A DNA stretch of 64,000 bases, from positions 115,210,001 through 115,274,000 of the forward strand of contig JAZHRO010000013.1 in assembly GCA_037157565.1 (NCBI GenBank), in the 5' to 3' direction. The translations under genes and the position numbers were made by a program. How positions within the stretch are numbered: the first letter of the stretch is position 1; the number at the start of each line of letters is the position of its first letter. This DNA comes from Thalassia testudinum. Taxonomy: Eukaryota; Streptophyta; Magnoliopsida; Alismatales; Hydrocharitaceae. This document shows, piece after piece, positions 44,373 through 56,091 of the stretch. Under the pieces are notes generated by a model. That model was not told where the DNA came from. It ran no database searches and worked only from the letters and a program-made list of their open reading frames with translations.

Positions 44373-46870
44373 CGAATGCATCTCTCTTAGACTTTCGTAA
44401 CTCTTCCAACCTAATTTCCATTTTCATGTTCGAAACTTGATGTGGTAAACTGGACTGAGATATTGACATGGTTTGTCTACTTTAATCTCCTAGTTTTTGG
44501 TGGTTACCTAGTTTAATATTAGCAGAACTTTTAATTTTAACTTGGCTTTTGTTGGATTTTCCATTGTAGATATACTTACTTTGTGTTTTTGTTATACTTT
44601 GTTAATTTTTTCTTCGCAGTAATCCTTTTTGGAAATAATGATAACTGGATACATTTACAAATGAGGGGTTGTATAATGAAGGGAATCCTAAGATAAGTAA
44701 GTGATATATAGGTGACCTATTAAGGATGACCTAACTTTATCATCCCTAACATGATATTTGATCACTTTGATAGGTTGGCATGGATGGCCAAGTATTGGCA
44801 ATCCCAAACCCTTATTTGCTCAATGAAGTGATTGGCATGGATGATCGTATTTGCCAACCCCAACCTATTAGGTGATTTTAAAATATAGGACCTTATTATT
44901 TTTGTACACTTTTTTGTATTGTTTGCTTCTGTATCTCCTTTCATCACCTACCATCTGATCTTCGATTTCATACATTTCCCATATCTAATTTGCTCTTATA
45001 ATTTCAGTTGTTGATATATCTTGATGCTAGTTTATTGCTTTCCAATTTGCTCTAGGATCCATTCGATTAAGCAATATCATGTTCATTTTTAGTGGCTGTT
45101 GTAATTTAAGTTTCTTTTGTTTCTCTATTACTTTTTTCAGCTTCCTATCAATTTCTTATAGGTGATGACTCATTTTCCTACCTAAGTTTTAGCTTGTGCT
45201 CTCACTTTGGTGATACATTTCCGATTTGCTGGTTATTTTATTTTCAAGTTTATGCTTGATTTTCAGCTTCCTGCCTTTCTTGTTGTTTCAGTTCGATATT
45301 CTTCTTATTTTTCAACTTTATTCAGCTGTTGTTTTGGTTCCAACTCTTCTTGTTCATTTCTGTTTGCCTTTGGTTGATCTTATTCCTGATCCTGTGGCTT
45401 TGCTCTTGTTGTTTGAGTTTGCTTCTGTTCTGATGTTGTTGTAATTTTCCATCTTCAAATTCATGTATTGTTCTAGTTACCTTTTGCGTTCCTTTTTCCT
45501 ACACTGTATTTTTTGTTTCTCATGTATAATAGAATGCTTCTCCAATATTCGCTTTCATTATCTGAATTGGTTGCTTCATATATGCATGGCTAGTCCTTGA
45601 CTCCACATCTATGGCAATATTAATGTCCATTACCTGATCCAAATAAGAAATCAACTTAGATTCCATATGCATATGAAATAAGAGGTGAAAGTCAAGCTTG
45701 CCTAACTTCATTTTTTCCAAGTATGTCCAATGACTTCTCCCATCTTATAATTTCATTTGAATTTTTGTCATATCATTCGCTATAATTTTTAAATTGAAAT
45801 TGTAGGTTTGGATATAATTACCCAAGGACGTTATCTATGTTTTGTGGAAGACTCACAAAATATGATTATTGCCTAGTGAAGATATAAGCTCTTGTGTGTC
45901 ATGGATGTTAAGGATGTCGTACTTGATGTAATCATGTTATATCTATATAATTTTTATATCCATACTATGTACATGTGAAACATGACTTTTGTAATTTATT
46001 TCATCAATTGTGAGAATATTCCAAATATGTGTACATTTGACCTTCGTGTGTATAAATTGATAGGCTTCTTCTAGATATCTATAAACTTATAATGGTTCCA
46101 TTATTGTCTCTCAAATTACCACAGGTCCATGTACTTCTAACATTATATGATCAACCTGCTTATTTAAATATCTAAGAAAGTTCTACAATTTAATCAACTT
46201 AATAGCATGATCCATCCTTTCTAATATTTCATTTTGAGACAAATACTCAACAATCACCTAACATAATATACTATTTGAATATTAACACATCTTGGTAACA
46301 CATGTCATTACTCATCAAATTATTTACAACATTAAGGTCACAAATTAGGAGTTAAAAAATTTTATAATTATAACAATATGAAACATTCATTTCAACACAA
46401 GTGAAATCCATTACTCAAACTACCTTCTTAACTTGGATGGTAGTTTGGTTAGACATCACTAAACCCTCTAGTTGGTCATGTTAACCCTTTCAATCAATTT
46501 ATTCTAACCTAACATTCATTGCATTCCCATCCATTTATTCCCTATCCACAAATCACTTGCAAATTTCCAGGATATACCATCCAACTCAAAGGTAATTTGG
46601 TTAAATTCAAAGATCATAAGTACAATATTCCCAAAATAATCCATTACATTTTCATATATTCTCCTTTTTTTTTTTATCCTTTCAACCAAACACTCAAATT
46701 GAATAATTAAACCTTATTCCTCCACAACTTTAATATAAAAATTAAACAATAAAAAAAATTTATTGCACTGCTTATTCCTTGTAATCCTTATTACATGTGC
46801 AATTTCTCGAAAATACATTTCTCAGACCAAACATGCCCTTGAACGAAAGTAGGAATGCTGGAACCGCTGA
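44373..46870. other. AT-rich intergenic DNA
   Basis: About 2.5 kb without convincing genes, LTR edges or repeats. Short open frames (for example 45226-45444) are T-rich and composition-driven. The last 300 bases are the upstream region of the WNK gene. Confidence 0.5.
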
Positions 46871-46878
46871 TCGAGTCT

Positions 46879-46914
46879 CCACGTGGCTGAACCCTCCTTT
46901 TCCCCTCATAAATA
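46879..46914 (+). promoter_or_regulatory. G-box and TATA box of the WNK gene
   Basis: CCACGTGG (46879-46886), a G-box bound by plant bZIP and bHLH factors, lies 22 bases before ATAAATA (46908-46914). Transcription would start near 46940, giving a long leader of about 540 bases. G-box regulation (light, abscisic acid, clock) is family knowledge, not shown here. Confidence 0.55.
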
Positions 46915-47182
46915 GGCACCGGCTCCGGCACCCACATCAAATTAACGTCCAATAAAAAAAACCGAAATCTCCATTGCCGTACGTACCCTACGACAGAGGA
47001 AGGGGAAGCCCTAGCGAAGCATCTTCCGTTCGTCCATCGCATCATCGCTCTCTCTCTCTCCCTGGAGTCTCGATCGGTGGTTAAGCCTTTCCATCTCCTT
47101 CTTGTTTTCCACCATATGTGTGTGTGTGTGTGATATGATATCTCCTGTTTCTTCTTCTTGATTCCTAATCGCTTTCTTCTTG

Positions 47183-47236
47183 ATGATGATGATCTCAGAG
47201 ACGAGCGTGCGTATGCACATGAAGAAGAAGAAGTAA
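47183..47236 (+). promoter_or_regulatory. Upstream ORF 1 in WNK leader (17 codons)
   Basis: It starts with three ATG codons in a row (47183, 47186, 47189) and encodes MMMISETSVRMHMKKKK before TAA. It lies about 240 bases before the kinase start. A possible splice acceptor, CTCAG, inside it (47195-47199) means it may be partly intronic. If retained in the mRNA it should reduce kinase translation. Confidence 0.4.
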
Positions 47237-47268
47237 GAACGGCCGATTAGTCGATCGATCGATCCATA

Positions 47269-47406
47269 ATGTTCTCCCCATCGGAGATATATCTCTACAA
47301 AGCCCGGACGGCGTACTTCCTCGTCGTCTGCTCCGCATCCTGTCTTCATCTGATCAAAGATCATCGAAGATCATCATCGTCGTCGTCATCATCATCATCA
47401 TCATAA
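47269..47406 (+). promoter_or_regulatory. Upstream ORF 2 in WNK leader (45 codons)
   Basis: ATG at 47269 in a different frame from the kinase; the peptide begins MFSPSEIYLYKARTAYFL and ends in a run of serines encoded by TCG and TCA repeats, with TAA at 47404. It ends about 70 bases before the kinase ATG, so reinitiation is possible. Confidence 0.45.
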
Positions 47407-47477
47407 GAAGAAGAAGAAGAAACCTAAACTAACTCCCCGTCCACGAGAGATCATTATTTCCTACGTTGATCTCCACG

Positions 47478-48413
47478 ATGGCAGCGGTGGGGATCCTCAC
47501 ACCTCCTCCTCCTCACCACCACCAAAGCCCCGTTGATGATAACAACAACAACAACAACGAGGCATTCGAGGAGATGGACCCCACCGGGCGCTACGGCCGC
47601 TACGACGACCTCCTCGGCGTCGGAGGCGTCAAGAAGGTCTACAGGGGCTTCGACCTCGTGGAAGGCATCGAGGTGGCGTGGAACCAGGTCAGCCTCTGGG
47701 GCCTCTCTGACCGCCCCTTTGCAGCCGACGGCCTCTCCACGGAGCTGAGGGTGCTCCGCGCCATCCGCCACCCAAACATCCTCCCCCTCTACCACGCCTG
47801 GAAGGACCCCTCCGCCTCCACCGTCAACTTCATCACCGAGCTCTGCACCTCGGGGGATCTCGGCAGTTACCGCCGCCGCCACCGCAACATCTCGGCCAAG
47901 GCCATGAGGAGGTGGATGAGGCAGATCCTGGTCGGCCTCCACCACCTCCACACTCGAAGCCCCCACCACGTGTTCATTCACCGGGACCTCAACTGTAGGA
48001 ACATCTTCATCAATGGGTACACCGGAGAGGTGAAGATAGGAGATCTGGGGCTTGCCGCGGTCGTGGAGAAGGGTGGGGTCGCGCACGCAATCGTCGGGAC
48101 ACCCGAGTTCATGGCGCCGGAGGTGTATGCAGAGGAGTACACCGAGAAGGTCGACATTTACGCCTTCGGGATGTGCGTTCTCGAGCTTGCAACGATGGAG
48201 GTGCCCTACGTGGCGGAGTGCAGAACGGCTGCAGCGGTTTACCTGAAGGTGGCGGCCGGCGGGATGCCCGACGCTCTCGGGAAGGTGAGGGACCCTGAGG
48301 TCAGGAGGTTTATAGAGAGGTGCCTCGTGGCAGCTCATGTTCGACCCTCTGCTGCGGTGCTGCTGGAGGATCCTTTCTTCTGTGGCTTCGAGGACACCGT
48401 TGCATCTACCTGA
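47478..48413 (+). CDS. WNK-family serine/threonine protein kinase, WNK11-like
   Basis: 311 residues from the ATG at 47478 (context CACGATGGC); the open frame extends 12 bases upstream only through a TTG. After a His/Pro/Asn-rich N-terminus (1-32) the kinase domain runs from about 38 to 302: loop GVGGVKKVYRGFD with the lysine in subdomain I (K52/K53), Asn instead of the usual catalytic Lys in VAWNQV (69), HRDLNCRN (168-175), DLG instead of DFG (189-191) and GTPEFMAPE (207-215). The displaced lysine and the DLG are the marks of WNK (with-no-lysine) kinases. Length and lack of a C-terminal extension fit the short plant WNK11/WNK8-10 group. Plant WNKs phosphorylate targets in ion balance, flowering-time and abscisic acid signalling; the substrate here is unknown. 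No intron interrupts the coding region and no damage is visible. It is the only intact host gene in the window. Confidence 0.93.
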   Translation: MAAVGILTPPPPHHHQSPVDDNNNNNNEAFEEMDPTGRYGRYDDLLGVGGVKKVYRGFDLVEGIEVAWNQVSLWGLSDRPFAADGLSTELRVLRAIRHPNILPLYHAWKDPSASTVNFITELCTSGDLGSYRRRHRNISAKAMRRWMRQILVGLHHLHTRSPHHVFIHRDLNCRNIFINGYTGEVKIGDLGLAAVVEKGGVAHAIVGTPEFMAPEVYAEEYTEKVDIYAFGMCVLELATMEVPYVAECRTAAAVYLKVAAGGMPDALGKVRDPEVRRFIERCLVAAHVRPSAAVLLEDPFFCGFEDTVAST

Positions 48414-48570
48414 TCAACCTCAACCCTCTGCAATTGGTGGGTCATTTGGCCGCGTCTTTGCTTGCTTTTCTTCGTTATGTACGCTTGGTTAGGAGGCCTG
48501 GCTGTGCCAATTCTTGCCTGAGACTGGGATCTGTCAATAATGAATGGTATGTATTTGTTGCTCTCTTAAA
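48414..48570 (+). other. WNK 3' UTR with candidate poly(A) signal
   Basis: AATAAT at 48536-48541 followed by TGTATTTGTTG is a plausible plant polyadenylation region about 125 bases after the stop codon. Confidence 0.45.
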
Positions 48571-49250
48571 GCAATTCGTCGTTGGCACTCACATGTATGC
48601 TTAAGATTGTAAGTTTTTTTTTTTTAATTTTCCAGGAAAAAAAAGAAGTCTAAGATTGTAAAAGTTCATTGACGTCCAGTTCTTCACATCTTTATGCCTT
48701 TTTAATATTAGATGTTTAGTCCTCTTTGGGTTGGCAAAAAAAAAGGAAAACTAGATAAATATTTCTTCAGTGGAAGAAAGAAGACCCCTAGTTGCCGTTA
48801 TCGATCGAAGTATGGATGTAGCACGTTACACTTCCATTCAGAAATATCTGTTCCACTTCAACAATATTAAGAGAAGTATATCTCTCAAGACTTGTCTTTC
48901 TTTTACACATGGGATGCAATTAATGATGATGATCAGAGTTTGATTGATGGCAAAAAAACAGCCAATTGATCACAATCTTCCCTGTTTTCTGTTTCGGTTT
49001 AATTAACAAACCCAAACCATGGGGCTCTTGCTGCCTCTATTATTGATCCGACCAATCTTACATTTGGTGTTCTTAAAGGGGAAAGTGAAGGGAAGTACAT
49101 CATGTCTCTGTCAAGTCTCCTCAGGAGGAATATATCCAACTACTCATTGTAGGGAAATAACTTTGACATATTCAGCTTATTTTTCGTTTGCATCCACCTA
49201 TTTCAGTAAATCCCAATAGTCATGTCATATAAATAATAGTCAGAAGCAAA
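48571..49250. other. Intergenic DNA downstream of WNK
   Basis: AT-rich, with poly(A)/poly(T) runs near 48616 and 48737. No gene or repeat edge is seen until LINE-like sequence starts near 49250. Confidence 0.5.
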
Positions 49251-49316
49251 TATGAATAAGTCGAGAAGGTGGGAGGGAGAAAATGAGTGGGAGTTAGGGG
49301 GAGCGCAAGAGGGTAG

Positions 49317-50805
49317 GAGGGCGAGGAGCCTAGTTGGTCGGCGGTGAAGAGGAGGTTGCGGAGGGGAGAGGCGTCGGAGCTTCGCTGCTTCAAGTGCCTC
49401 GGGAGGGGGCACTTCATTTAGGGCTGTAGGGATCCGTTGAGATGTCTGCAGTGCAAAGGACTTGGGCACAAGCGAGCGAGGTGCCACCTCCGAGAATCTA
49501 CCGTCGGGGCTTCCGTGGGGAGAGCAAAGGAGTTGCCACCTTCGCCGGAGGGGGTACCTCTCATGGAGGTTGAAACGTCGTGGTCGGAGGAGATCAGGGC
49601 CCTTGAGGGGAGTTTAGCGGCGGCCTTAGTAGCGGTGGTGTTGGAAGGGGAGGTGGGGTTGGGGGACCTGAGGGGGGGCGGTTTTCTCGTTCTTGGGGTT
49701 TGGAAGGGGTGCTTTTGGAGTTGTGACTCTTGGGAGTGGAAGCTTGGTGCTCTCGGGGCTCGGATCGGTACTGCTGCGGCGTTTGGCGTTTAGGGAGATG
49801 TTGTGTGGCCGAGGAGTGGTGAGGTGGAGGTGGCCGGTGAGGTCGGACGGGGCCGTGGTGGAGTGCCCACCGGTTAGTGTGAGGCAGAGGGTGGTAATTG
49901 AGGGGGCTCCTCTCTTCCTTCGTATGGTGGAGGTGGTGGCGGCAGTGGTCGCTACGTTTGCAAGGCTCCGGAGCTGTGATGGTCTTGGCTTGAGATCGAA
50001 GGACCTGTCGAGGTTCGGTGCTTGGGTAGAGATGAAGCCGGCGGTGCGAATCGCGGAGAAGGTGGTCTTGAGATGGGGGAGCTCTTCTTGGTTGGTTCGA
50101 GTCTCGCCGGAGGTCGAGTGACCTAGGTCTTTTGTTGAGGCGGTGGCTAGTGGTGCGGTGGTGGAGCGTGGTGGCGGAGCTGGCTCATGGGCAGGTCGAG
50201 GGTCGGCTGTTTTTGGGAAGGCGAGGGGACGTGGAGATGATTACGTGACCGTTGTGATTCTCGTGGCGCAGTTGGTGGCAGATGAGTGGGTGATGGAGTC
50301 GGTCGAAGCCGCGGGATCTGCTGCGAAAGGTTTGGAGAAATCCGTAGCACTCAAGATGAAGGGCTTGGCTGACGTGGAGCGGCTTTTAATAGCGCACCCT
50401 CTTGATGGATCTGGGTCGGGTGAGCCGGATCCGGGCTCGGGGAAAGTCGAGTTCGGGGGGGCTTTTGAATCGAGCTCCTTCGCCCGTAAGGGTTCAGGGT
50501 GGGCTCCGAATGGTGGTAGTGATCGGATGGACCTAGAGGCGAGCCCTCGATCCGATCTTCGTCAGGCCAACCGGGTGGCGACGAGTGACGTGGACGGGAC
50601 GGTGCTGTGCCTGCAGTGGTGGAAGCCTAGGAAGCTTCTCACGCAGCGACTCTCGTACAAGCCGAGGTGGACTTATCAGAGGTGGAGGGCTAAGTCCTCT
50701 TCGACCACGACGACTGGAGGTGAGAGCGAGGTGGGGAGTGACCAGCATCGAAGGGAGGTGTTGGCGGAGGAGGTGATCAGTAGCACCTTGCAGAGTGCAG
50801 GGTGA
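49317..50805 (+). pseudogene. LINE ORF1 (RNA-binding) remnant
   Basis: Two CCHC knuckles stand close together: CFKCLGRGHFI-stop-GC (49386-49427, spacing C-2-C-4-H-4-C) and CLQCKGLGHKRARC (49443-49484, same spacing). This pair is typical of plant L1 ORF1, which binds the element RNA. A TAG lies inside the first knuckle (49419). The frame shifts near 49790, continues in pieces 49693-50121 and 50143-50805, and becomes Gly/Val/Arg-rich without recognisable domains. Confidence 0.8.
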
Positions 50806-51127
50806 GGTAGAATGTCGGTTGAAGACTCGGTGGGAGGTGGGGGTAGCACGGGGAGTGTTGGGCAGCGGTGATGGCTAGTGGTGGTGTTGGTAGCCAGTAA
50901 GGGGCTGGGGTTGGAGGGAAGGCAATGGTTGAGGAGTTTCGGGCGGAGTTGGGTGTGGATGAAGAGAGGGTGGTGCGAGTTGGGGAAGAGGACCCTTTGG
51001 AGGGGGAGCAGGTGCAGTAGGGGCAGTCGGGTTGGCCTGTGGAGCTAGAGGACAGGGAGGTTGACCGGGTGGCTGAGGAGGTGGGTTTCAGGCACATGAC
51101 GAAAGGTGGAGTTTCTCGAACTTCTCC

Positions 51128-52750
51128 ATGACTAAGGTCCTCTCGTGGAATGTGAGGGGGTTGAATGACCTCTCCAGGCGAGCAGCGCTGTGTGGTTATA
51201 TTCAGAGGTGGGTACTCGAGGTGGTGTTTCTCCAGGACATCAAATGAGGGAGCTGTGACCAGAGGCTATGGAGGGAGGTGGGGGTGGTGGCATTGGGGAG
51301 TTCATAGCCCTAGATGTGGTTGGAAGAGCAGGTGGGGTTGTTGTTGGGTGGAAAGGAGATGCCTTCTCCTTGTTAGACTCGATGGTCGGATCCCATGTTG
51401 TCACGGTTAAGTTACAGAGGCGTCGGAACAACCTCTGCCTGCTCTTCTCTTTAGTCTACGGTTCGAATGATGGTATGCGGAGGTAGGCTATGTGGGATGA
51501 ATTAGATCAGGTCGCGGCGGCACATTAGGGGACCCCGTGGTTGATTGGAGGTGATTTTAATGTCACTCTGCTGGCGGAAGATAGACCAGATGGCCGTGGA
51601 GGGGGGTGGACCAAGGCTCGGAGGCTTTTGCCGATTTTGTTGTTGTACAGGGGTTAGTTGACATGCCACCCTCTTCCTGCCACTTCACCTGGAGGACTCT
51701 GGTGGGCAGCGGTCTTGAATTGAAAGGTTCTTGGTCTCGACAGTGATGGCGGAGGTTTTCCCTATTGCGGAGGTCAAACCTTTGGAGCGGCCGTTCTCGG
51801 ACCACACCCCCTTGCTTTGGGTGACGAATGAGGGTTGGAGGCATGATACGTATTTTAAGTTTAACAGAGCTTGACTTCTTGAAGAGGGATTTAGGAGGCT
51901 GGTGGAAGAGAGATGGAGATCTACTCATGCGGAAGGCTTGGTGGCTGCTAGGTTGGAAGCTAAGCTGCGGGAGTTGAGGTCCTTCAAGGTCTATAAGAAG
52001 CAGATCAAAGAGGAGCGTGGGAAGAAGAGAGATGAAGCTCTTACTGAGATTGCGAGGCTGGATTTGGTTGAGGATGTTGGCCTCCTCTCCAAAGTGGACA
52101 GGGTGAGCAGAGCAAAGTGTTTGCAGGTGGTGCAAGAAGAGGACCGAAAGGTGGAGGTGGAGTGGAAGGTGAGATCCAGGCAGAAGTGGCTTAGGGAGGG
52201 CGACTAACACTCGGTACTTTCATATGGTGGCATCTGGGAGGAGGAGGAAGAACTGGATCGATAGACTGATAGTGGACGGGGAGAAGTTCGTGGGTAGGGA
52301 GGCAGTGGGTGAGGCAGCTGCGAAGTACTTTAAGGAGTTCACTAGGAGGAGGTAGGGGGGAAGATGGAGGTGGTTGGGATCCGAGGTGCCGCGGATTAGG
52401 GATGTGGAAGTGGAGAATTTGATTGTGCTGTTTGAGGAGGATGAGATTGATAAGGCGATTTGGGGACTAAATCTGACAGTTGTCCAGGTTCAGGTGGTTT
52501 TCCCATCTCCTTCTATAAGGAGTTCTGGCCAGTAGTGAAGGATGATGTAGTGCAGGTGCTGCAGGAGTTCAGAGAAGGAAACTTGGGCTTCAATAGATTG
52601 AACAAATTTTATTTGTTCTTATTGCCGAAGAGGGATGGAATAGAGGAGATTCAAGAGTGCAGGCCGATAGCTCTTTCGAATGTTATTTACCTGATTGTGG
52701 CTAAGATCTTGGCGAATTGATTGAGGAGGATCGTGGTGAGGATTGTGGAT
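51128..52750 (+). pseudogene. LINE ORF2: endonuclease and start of reverse transcriptase
   Basis: From the ATG at 51128 the frame reads KVLSWNVRGLN, the start of an APE-type endonuclease. A later piece has LIGGDFNVT (51541-51567, another frame), the GDFN block of the same fold. The piece 51902-52207 is the linker. The piece 52460-52720 contains PISFYKEFW, then LLPKRDG and RPIALSNVIYLIVAKILAN, the first conserved RT blocks. Stops and shifts are frequent. Coding sequence runs up to the E insertion at 52750. Confidence 0.85.
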
Positions 52751-52947
52751 TGATTGCACAGCAATCATAGGCCCTAATTTGCCTAAATTGAGGTAGAATC
52801 TAGCTTAACATGGGTATTCTACATACATACACATCGTACTTTACATCTTAAATGATTTATTTATTTTATACATAATAATGTGCTATTTGAGAGGTATTAT
52901 AATTGCAGGTAATCCAGGGTTGCAGATAGCCGATCCAACCTTATGGA

Positions 52948-54646
52948 TGTAGCTTCCCTATCAGGAGGGGTTGACGTAATAATTACGGAAATAAAATAAA
53001 AATAATCTCACAAAATACAATTGCACAAGTACACAAGTATTTTTAGGTGGAAACCCAAACCGGGTGAAAACCACCACCTAACCCTCTCGAGTTAGGATTT
53101 TCCGATCAACCAAGTTGATCAAAATCCACTAAACGAATCACTTTAAACGAGGGTGATTCAACCTCAATTACAACCACGCTACTTAAACGAGGGTAGCGTA
53201 CCTCAACCCCTTCTCTTCACGAGAAGGATTTTGTCTCGCGAAGGAGACGGGAATTCGCAAAGCGAATACCCAACCAAATAACAAAGATAAAATAAACAAC
53301 AATCATATAGAGGCAACAAAGTAATTTTAAACCTAAGCTTCTATAGGAATTAAGAAAACTCCCCTTTGCAAGGAGTGTGTCGACGACGCGGATGCGTGAA
53401 CAACACGACGGTGCTACGCCGCTCTCGTGAACTACGGCGGGAGAGCGGGTGCGCAAAGTTTGATGCTCTCAAGATGAAGAATTATAGCTTAGAGAGCAAG
53501 AGACATACAAAATGGTTTGAAAGTGTATTGCTTGGGTGTGTCTTATGTTTCTTGGTGTGTGTTTGAGTGGCAAAGGTTCCCCTCTATTTATAGAGGCCTT
53601 AGGAAGGCTTTGGAAGGTTTAGAGAAGCTTCCATAGCCGTTGGGTACAAAGCTCAAGTGAATCAGCCCGAAATCAGGAACAATCATTGCACTGACAGGCT
53701 TATCAGACGTCTAATTCTGGCATCAGACGTCTGGAAGTTTACTTTAAGACGTCTGATTTCAAGGTCAGACGTCTGATTTTGGGCGGGTCTCTTCCTGACT
53801 TGAATCAAATCTAAACAGGGTTCTAGCGCAAGTCCATCAGACGACATACAGGACGTCTGGTACTATGTCTGGACATCTGGAAACCTACTTTTTCGTGGGA
53901 ATGGATTTGCAACAGCTAGAAAATCTCTGAGAGGAGATTTTCGGGTCAGTCGAGGCAAAACGGTCAATTATCAGACGTCTGGAAAGGCCTAAGGAAGTCT
54001 GATAAGGCTCTAACAGTCATATCCTTGAGTATTTGTTAAGCCAGCCAACGGTCCACTAATTGGACGTCTGGCAAAGTCATCAGACGTCTCCTAAGACGTC
54101 TGGTCTAAGGTCTGGATGTCTGATTTCATCAGACAGAACTAACTATGTCCAGCCTAAATGTTATCAGACGTCTGAATCAACAGTCAGACGTCTTAAAATA
54201 CTTTATCAGACGTCTGATTTGGGAATTAGACGTCTGGAAACTCTGTTTGAACCCTACATTGATTTTCTAAGTTCTCTACAGAAAACTTAAGTATCCTAGG
54301 GTTGTGCCGGTGTTCCTAGGACTACTGTTAGGGTACTTTGAGGCTCTTTAACATGAATCTAAGTAAAAAATAAAGAGCAACAAAATAACGACAAAAGTAC
54401 ATGAAAGGAATAAAATGGAATTTTATCCTATTCTTCTTGTCCTTCCATCTTCAATTTATCGCTCCTCGCGAATCTCCTCTGTTTTCCATCAAGCTCCTCC
54501 AATCCGTCCTGGATGCGAGCTCGAACTCCATTTAAGCGCGTCTCCAATTGCAATTTGCCTAAAATTTAAGACTCCAAGTGCAAATGTTAAATGACGCATG
54601 TTTTGTTATCATCAAAACAAATGATCGTGGTGCTTTAGTACTAACA
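52948..54646 (-). mobile_element. Copia-like solo LTR in element E, TSD ATGGA
   Basis: 1699 bp with ends TGTAGC...CTAACA on the plus strand and perfect duplications ATGGA at 52943-52947 and 54647-54651. Read on the minus strand it starts TGTTAGTACTAAAGCACCA and continues with a TTTTGATGATAACAAAA block, the style of Copia (SIRE/Maximus-like) LTR starts, and carries the GGTGGTTTTCACCCGG-type block near the end. No coding part remains. The middle (53700-54240) is packed with AGACGTCTG words. Confidence 0.88.
53695..54245. repeat. Cluster of AGACGTCTG palindromes in Copia-like LTR
   Basis: About 18 exact or near copies in 550 bases, many in the exact form CAGACGTCTG (for example near 53704, 53722, 53764, 53963, 54072, 54166 and 54207). 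Irregularly spaced. The same word clusters in the Gypsy-like solo LTR at 9115-9970. Confidence 0.85.
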
Positions 54647-55110
54647 ATGGATCTGTTCGAAATAATGACAGGAGTCCAACGCTTCCAAGAGTGCATCAGA
54701 CTCTCGTAACACCCTAGGGAGTCCACAGAAGAAGCAGGAGCCAAGGGAAAATTGAAGAATATGCGGACCTCAGATGAGAAATCCAATCGCACGGATGGAT
54801 CCAGATCGATGTTCGCAGTCTAACAGCATAGAAATCAATTTAATCGGAGGCCTACATCATCAGATACAAGAAGAAGAAGATGGACGGCCACGATGGTGCC
54901 ACGTGGCGCCATCGCAACCACCCTTCACCGCACCCCAATTTGGAAAGGAGAACCACAGGCTGTTGGATCATCATCCAACGGTCGTGATGCAGCCATGTTG
55001 CCGCCTCCAGCCGCCTCATCACACACAGGTGAAGATCTCGATCGTTGGATTCCCATCCAACGGCCGAGGTCGGCCGCACAGAAAATGGAAAGCGCGACAA
55101 TCTGCGTGCG

Positions 55111-55162
55111 TAGCACAGTGGAGAGGGCGCTTAACCGACAGTGGGCAACGTGGGATCAAAGC
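55111..55162 (+). promoter_or_regulatory. tRNA-like A and B box in E 5' LTR
   Basis: TAGCACAGTGG (55111-55121) and GGGATCAAAGC (55152-55162). The bases between, GAGAGGGCGCTTAACCG, also resemble a tRNA D-arm and anticodon region. The 3' LTR has the same arrangement at 61637-61689 with a better B box (GGATCGAAACG). Confidence 0.5.
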
Positions 55163-56074
55163 ACGATTAGGAGACGTGCACTCGCAGATGAAATTCAACC
55201 ATTGGATCAGCATCGGGTGGATCGGCAGCAGACGCGTGGCAAGCGCGGAGGCACTGGATCAAGAATGCACACGATGACGTGTGCGGAGACGTGCGTGCGA
55301 GTGCTTTAGGATTCAAAGGCGTGCGCTTAAGTTGTCCGATCGTAAGATTGGACGGCTGACGATCGGGCTCTCAAAAGTAGCGAGTGGCGAAGGAAAGGAA
55401 ACGAAGGTGCATGCGAGGAAGATCTACAACTGTGCGATGGAGGATCGATGCTCGACAAGCTGCCACGTGGCAGGATCAAAACAAACCATGGATAAAAGAA
55501 GGTTTTGGTAGGCTTAATCAGGGTTGTTGATCTCCTGATCAACAGATCTGATTAATCGGAAGCCTTTGCACAAATTTAAGGAGCCAAATGCCTTAATTTC
55601 CCTTCACTAAGGCTATAAAAAGAGGCCTAAGGGTCTCCTTTAAAAGGCATTCTCTTAATTCTTCCTCCTTCAACCTCTCTTCCTTCTCGTCTTCTCTGCA
55701 TTCGTCTCTGCACCTCTGTCTAAAGCATCCGTTTGGCCACCCTGATGGATTGTTGCTGCTCTTCCCAACTTCTCCAAAAGGCCACCACGAACCACTTGTG
55801 GTGCCCTCGTTTTATTACATAAGTAGTTACATTTATGTTAGAATTTGTCTAGTTCTATGTATACAATTCATGTTTAAACTCTTTTGATTGTTATATATAT
55901 TGTGTCTATACTATTTAGCATTTATATTTGGAACAACGTATGAAATCAAAAGTAATTTCTGCCTCCCTGTGCTCGATCAGGACTCACCAAGTTCCGTTAA
56001 TTTATTTGCTCGAGACGTATTTGCGCTATATTACAACGTGTTAATTTTCTACGCGATCTACGCTACGACCAAAT

Positions 56075-56091
56075 TGGTGTCGTTGCTGGGG
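56075..56091 (+). other. Element E primer binding site (tRNA-Asp, degenerate)
   Basis: TGGTGTCGTTGCTGGGG, 3 bases after the LTR end. It differs from the B/D site by three C-to-T changes. Confidence 0.8.

Larger units (their letters stand above)
52751..56071 (+). repeat. Element E 5' LTR, split by a Copia-like solo LTR
   Basis: It starts TGATTGC-ACA-GCAATCA and ends TACGACCA. Without the insertion it is about 1617 bp, against 1626 bp for the 3' LTR. TATA box CTATAAAAAG at 55613-55622. A CTCCCTGTGCTCGATC block lies near the end, as in other LTRs here. Confidence 0.92.

Noticed and set aside
47454..48338. 294-residue open frame on the minus strand across the kinase gene
   Set aside because: It is an antisense shadow produced by the GC-rich codon use of the WNK gene; it has no domain and no promoter.
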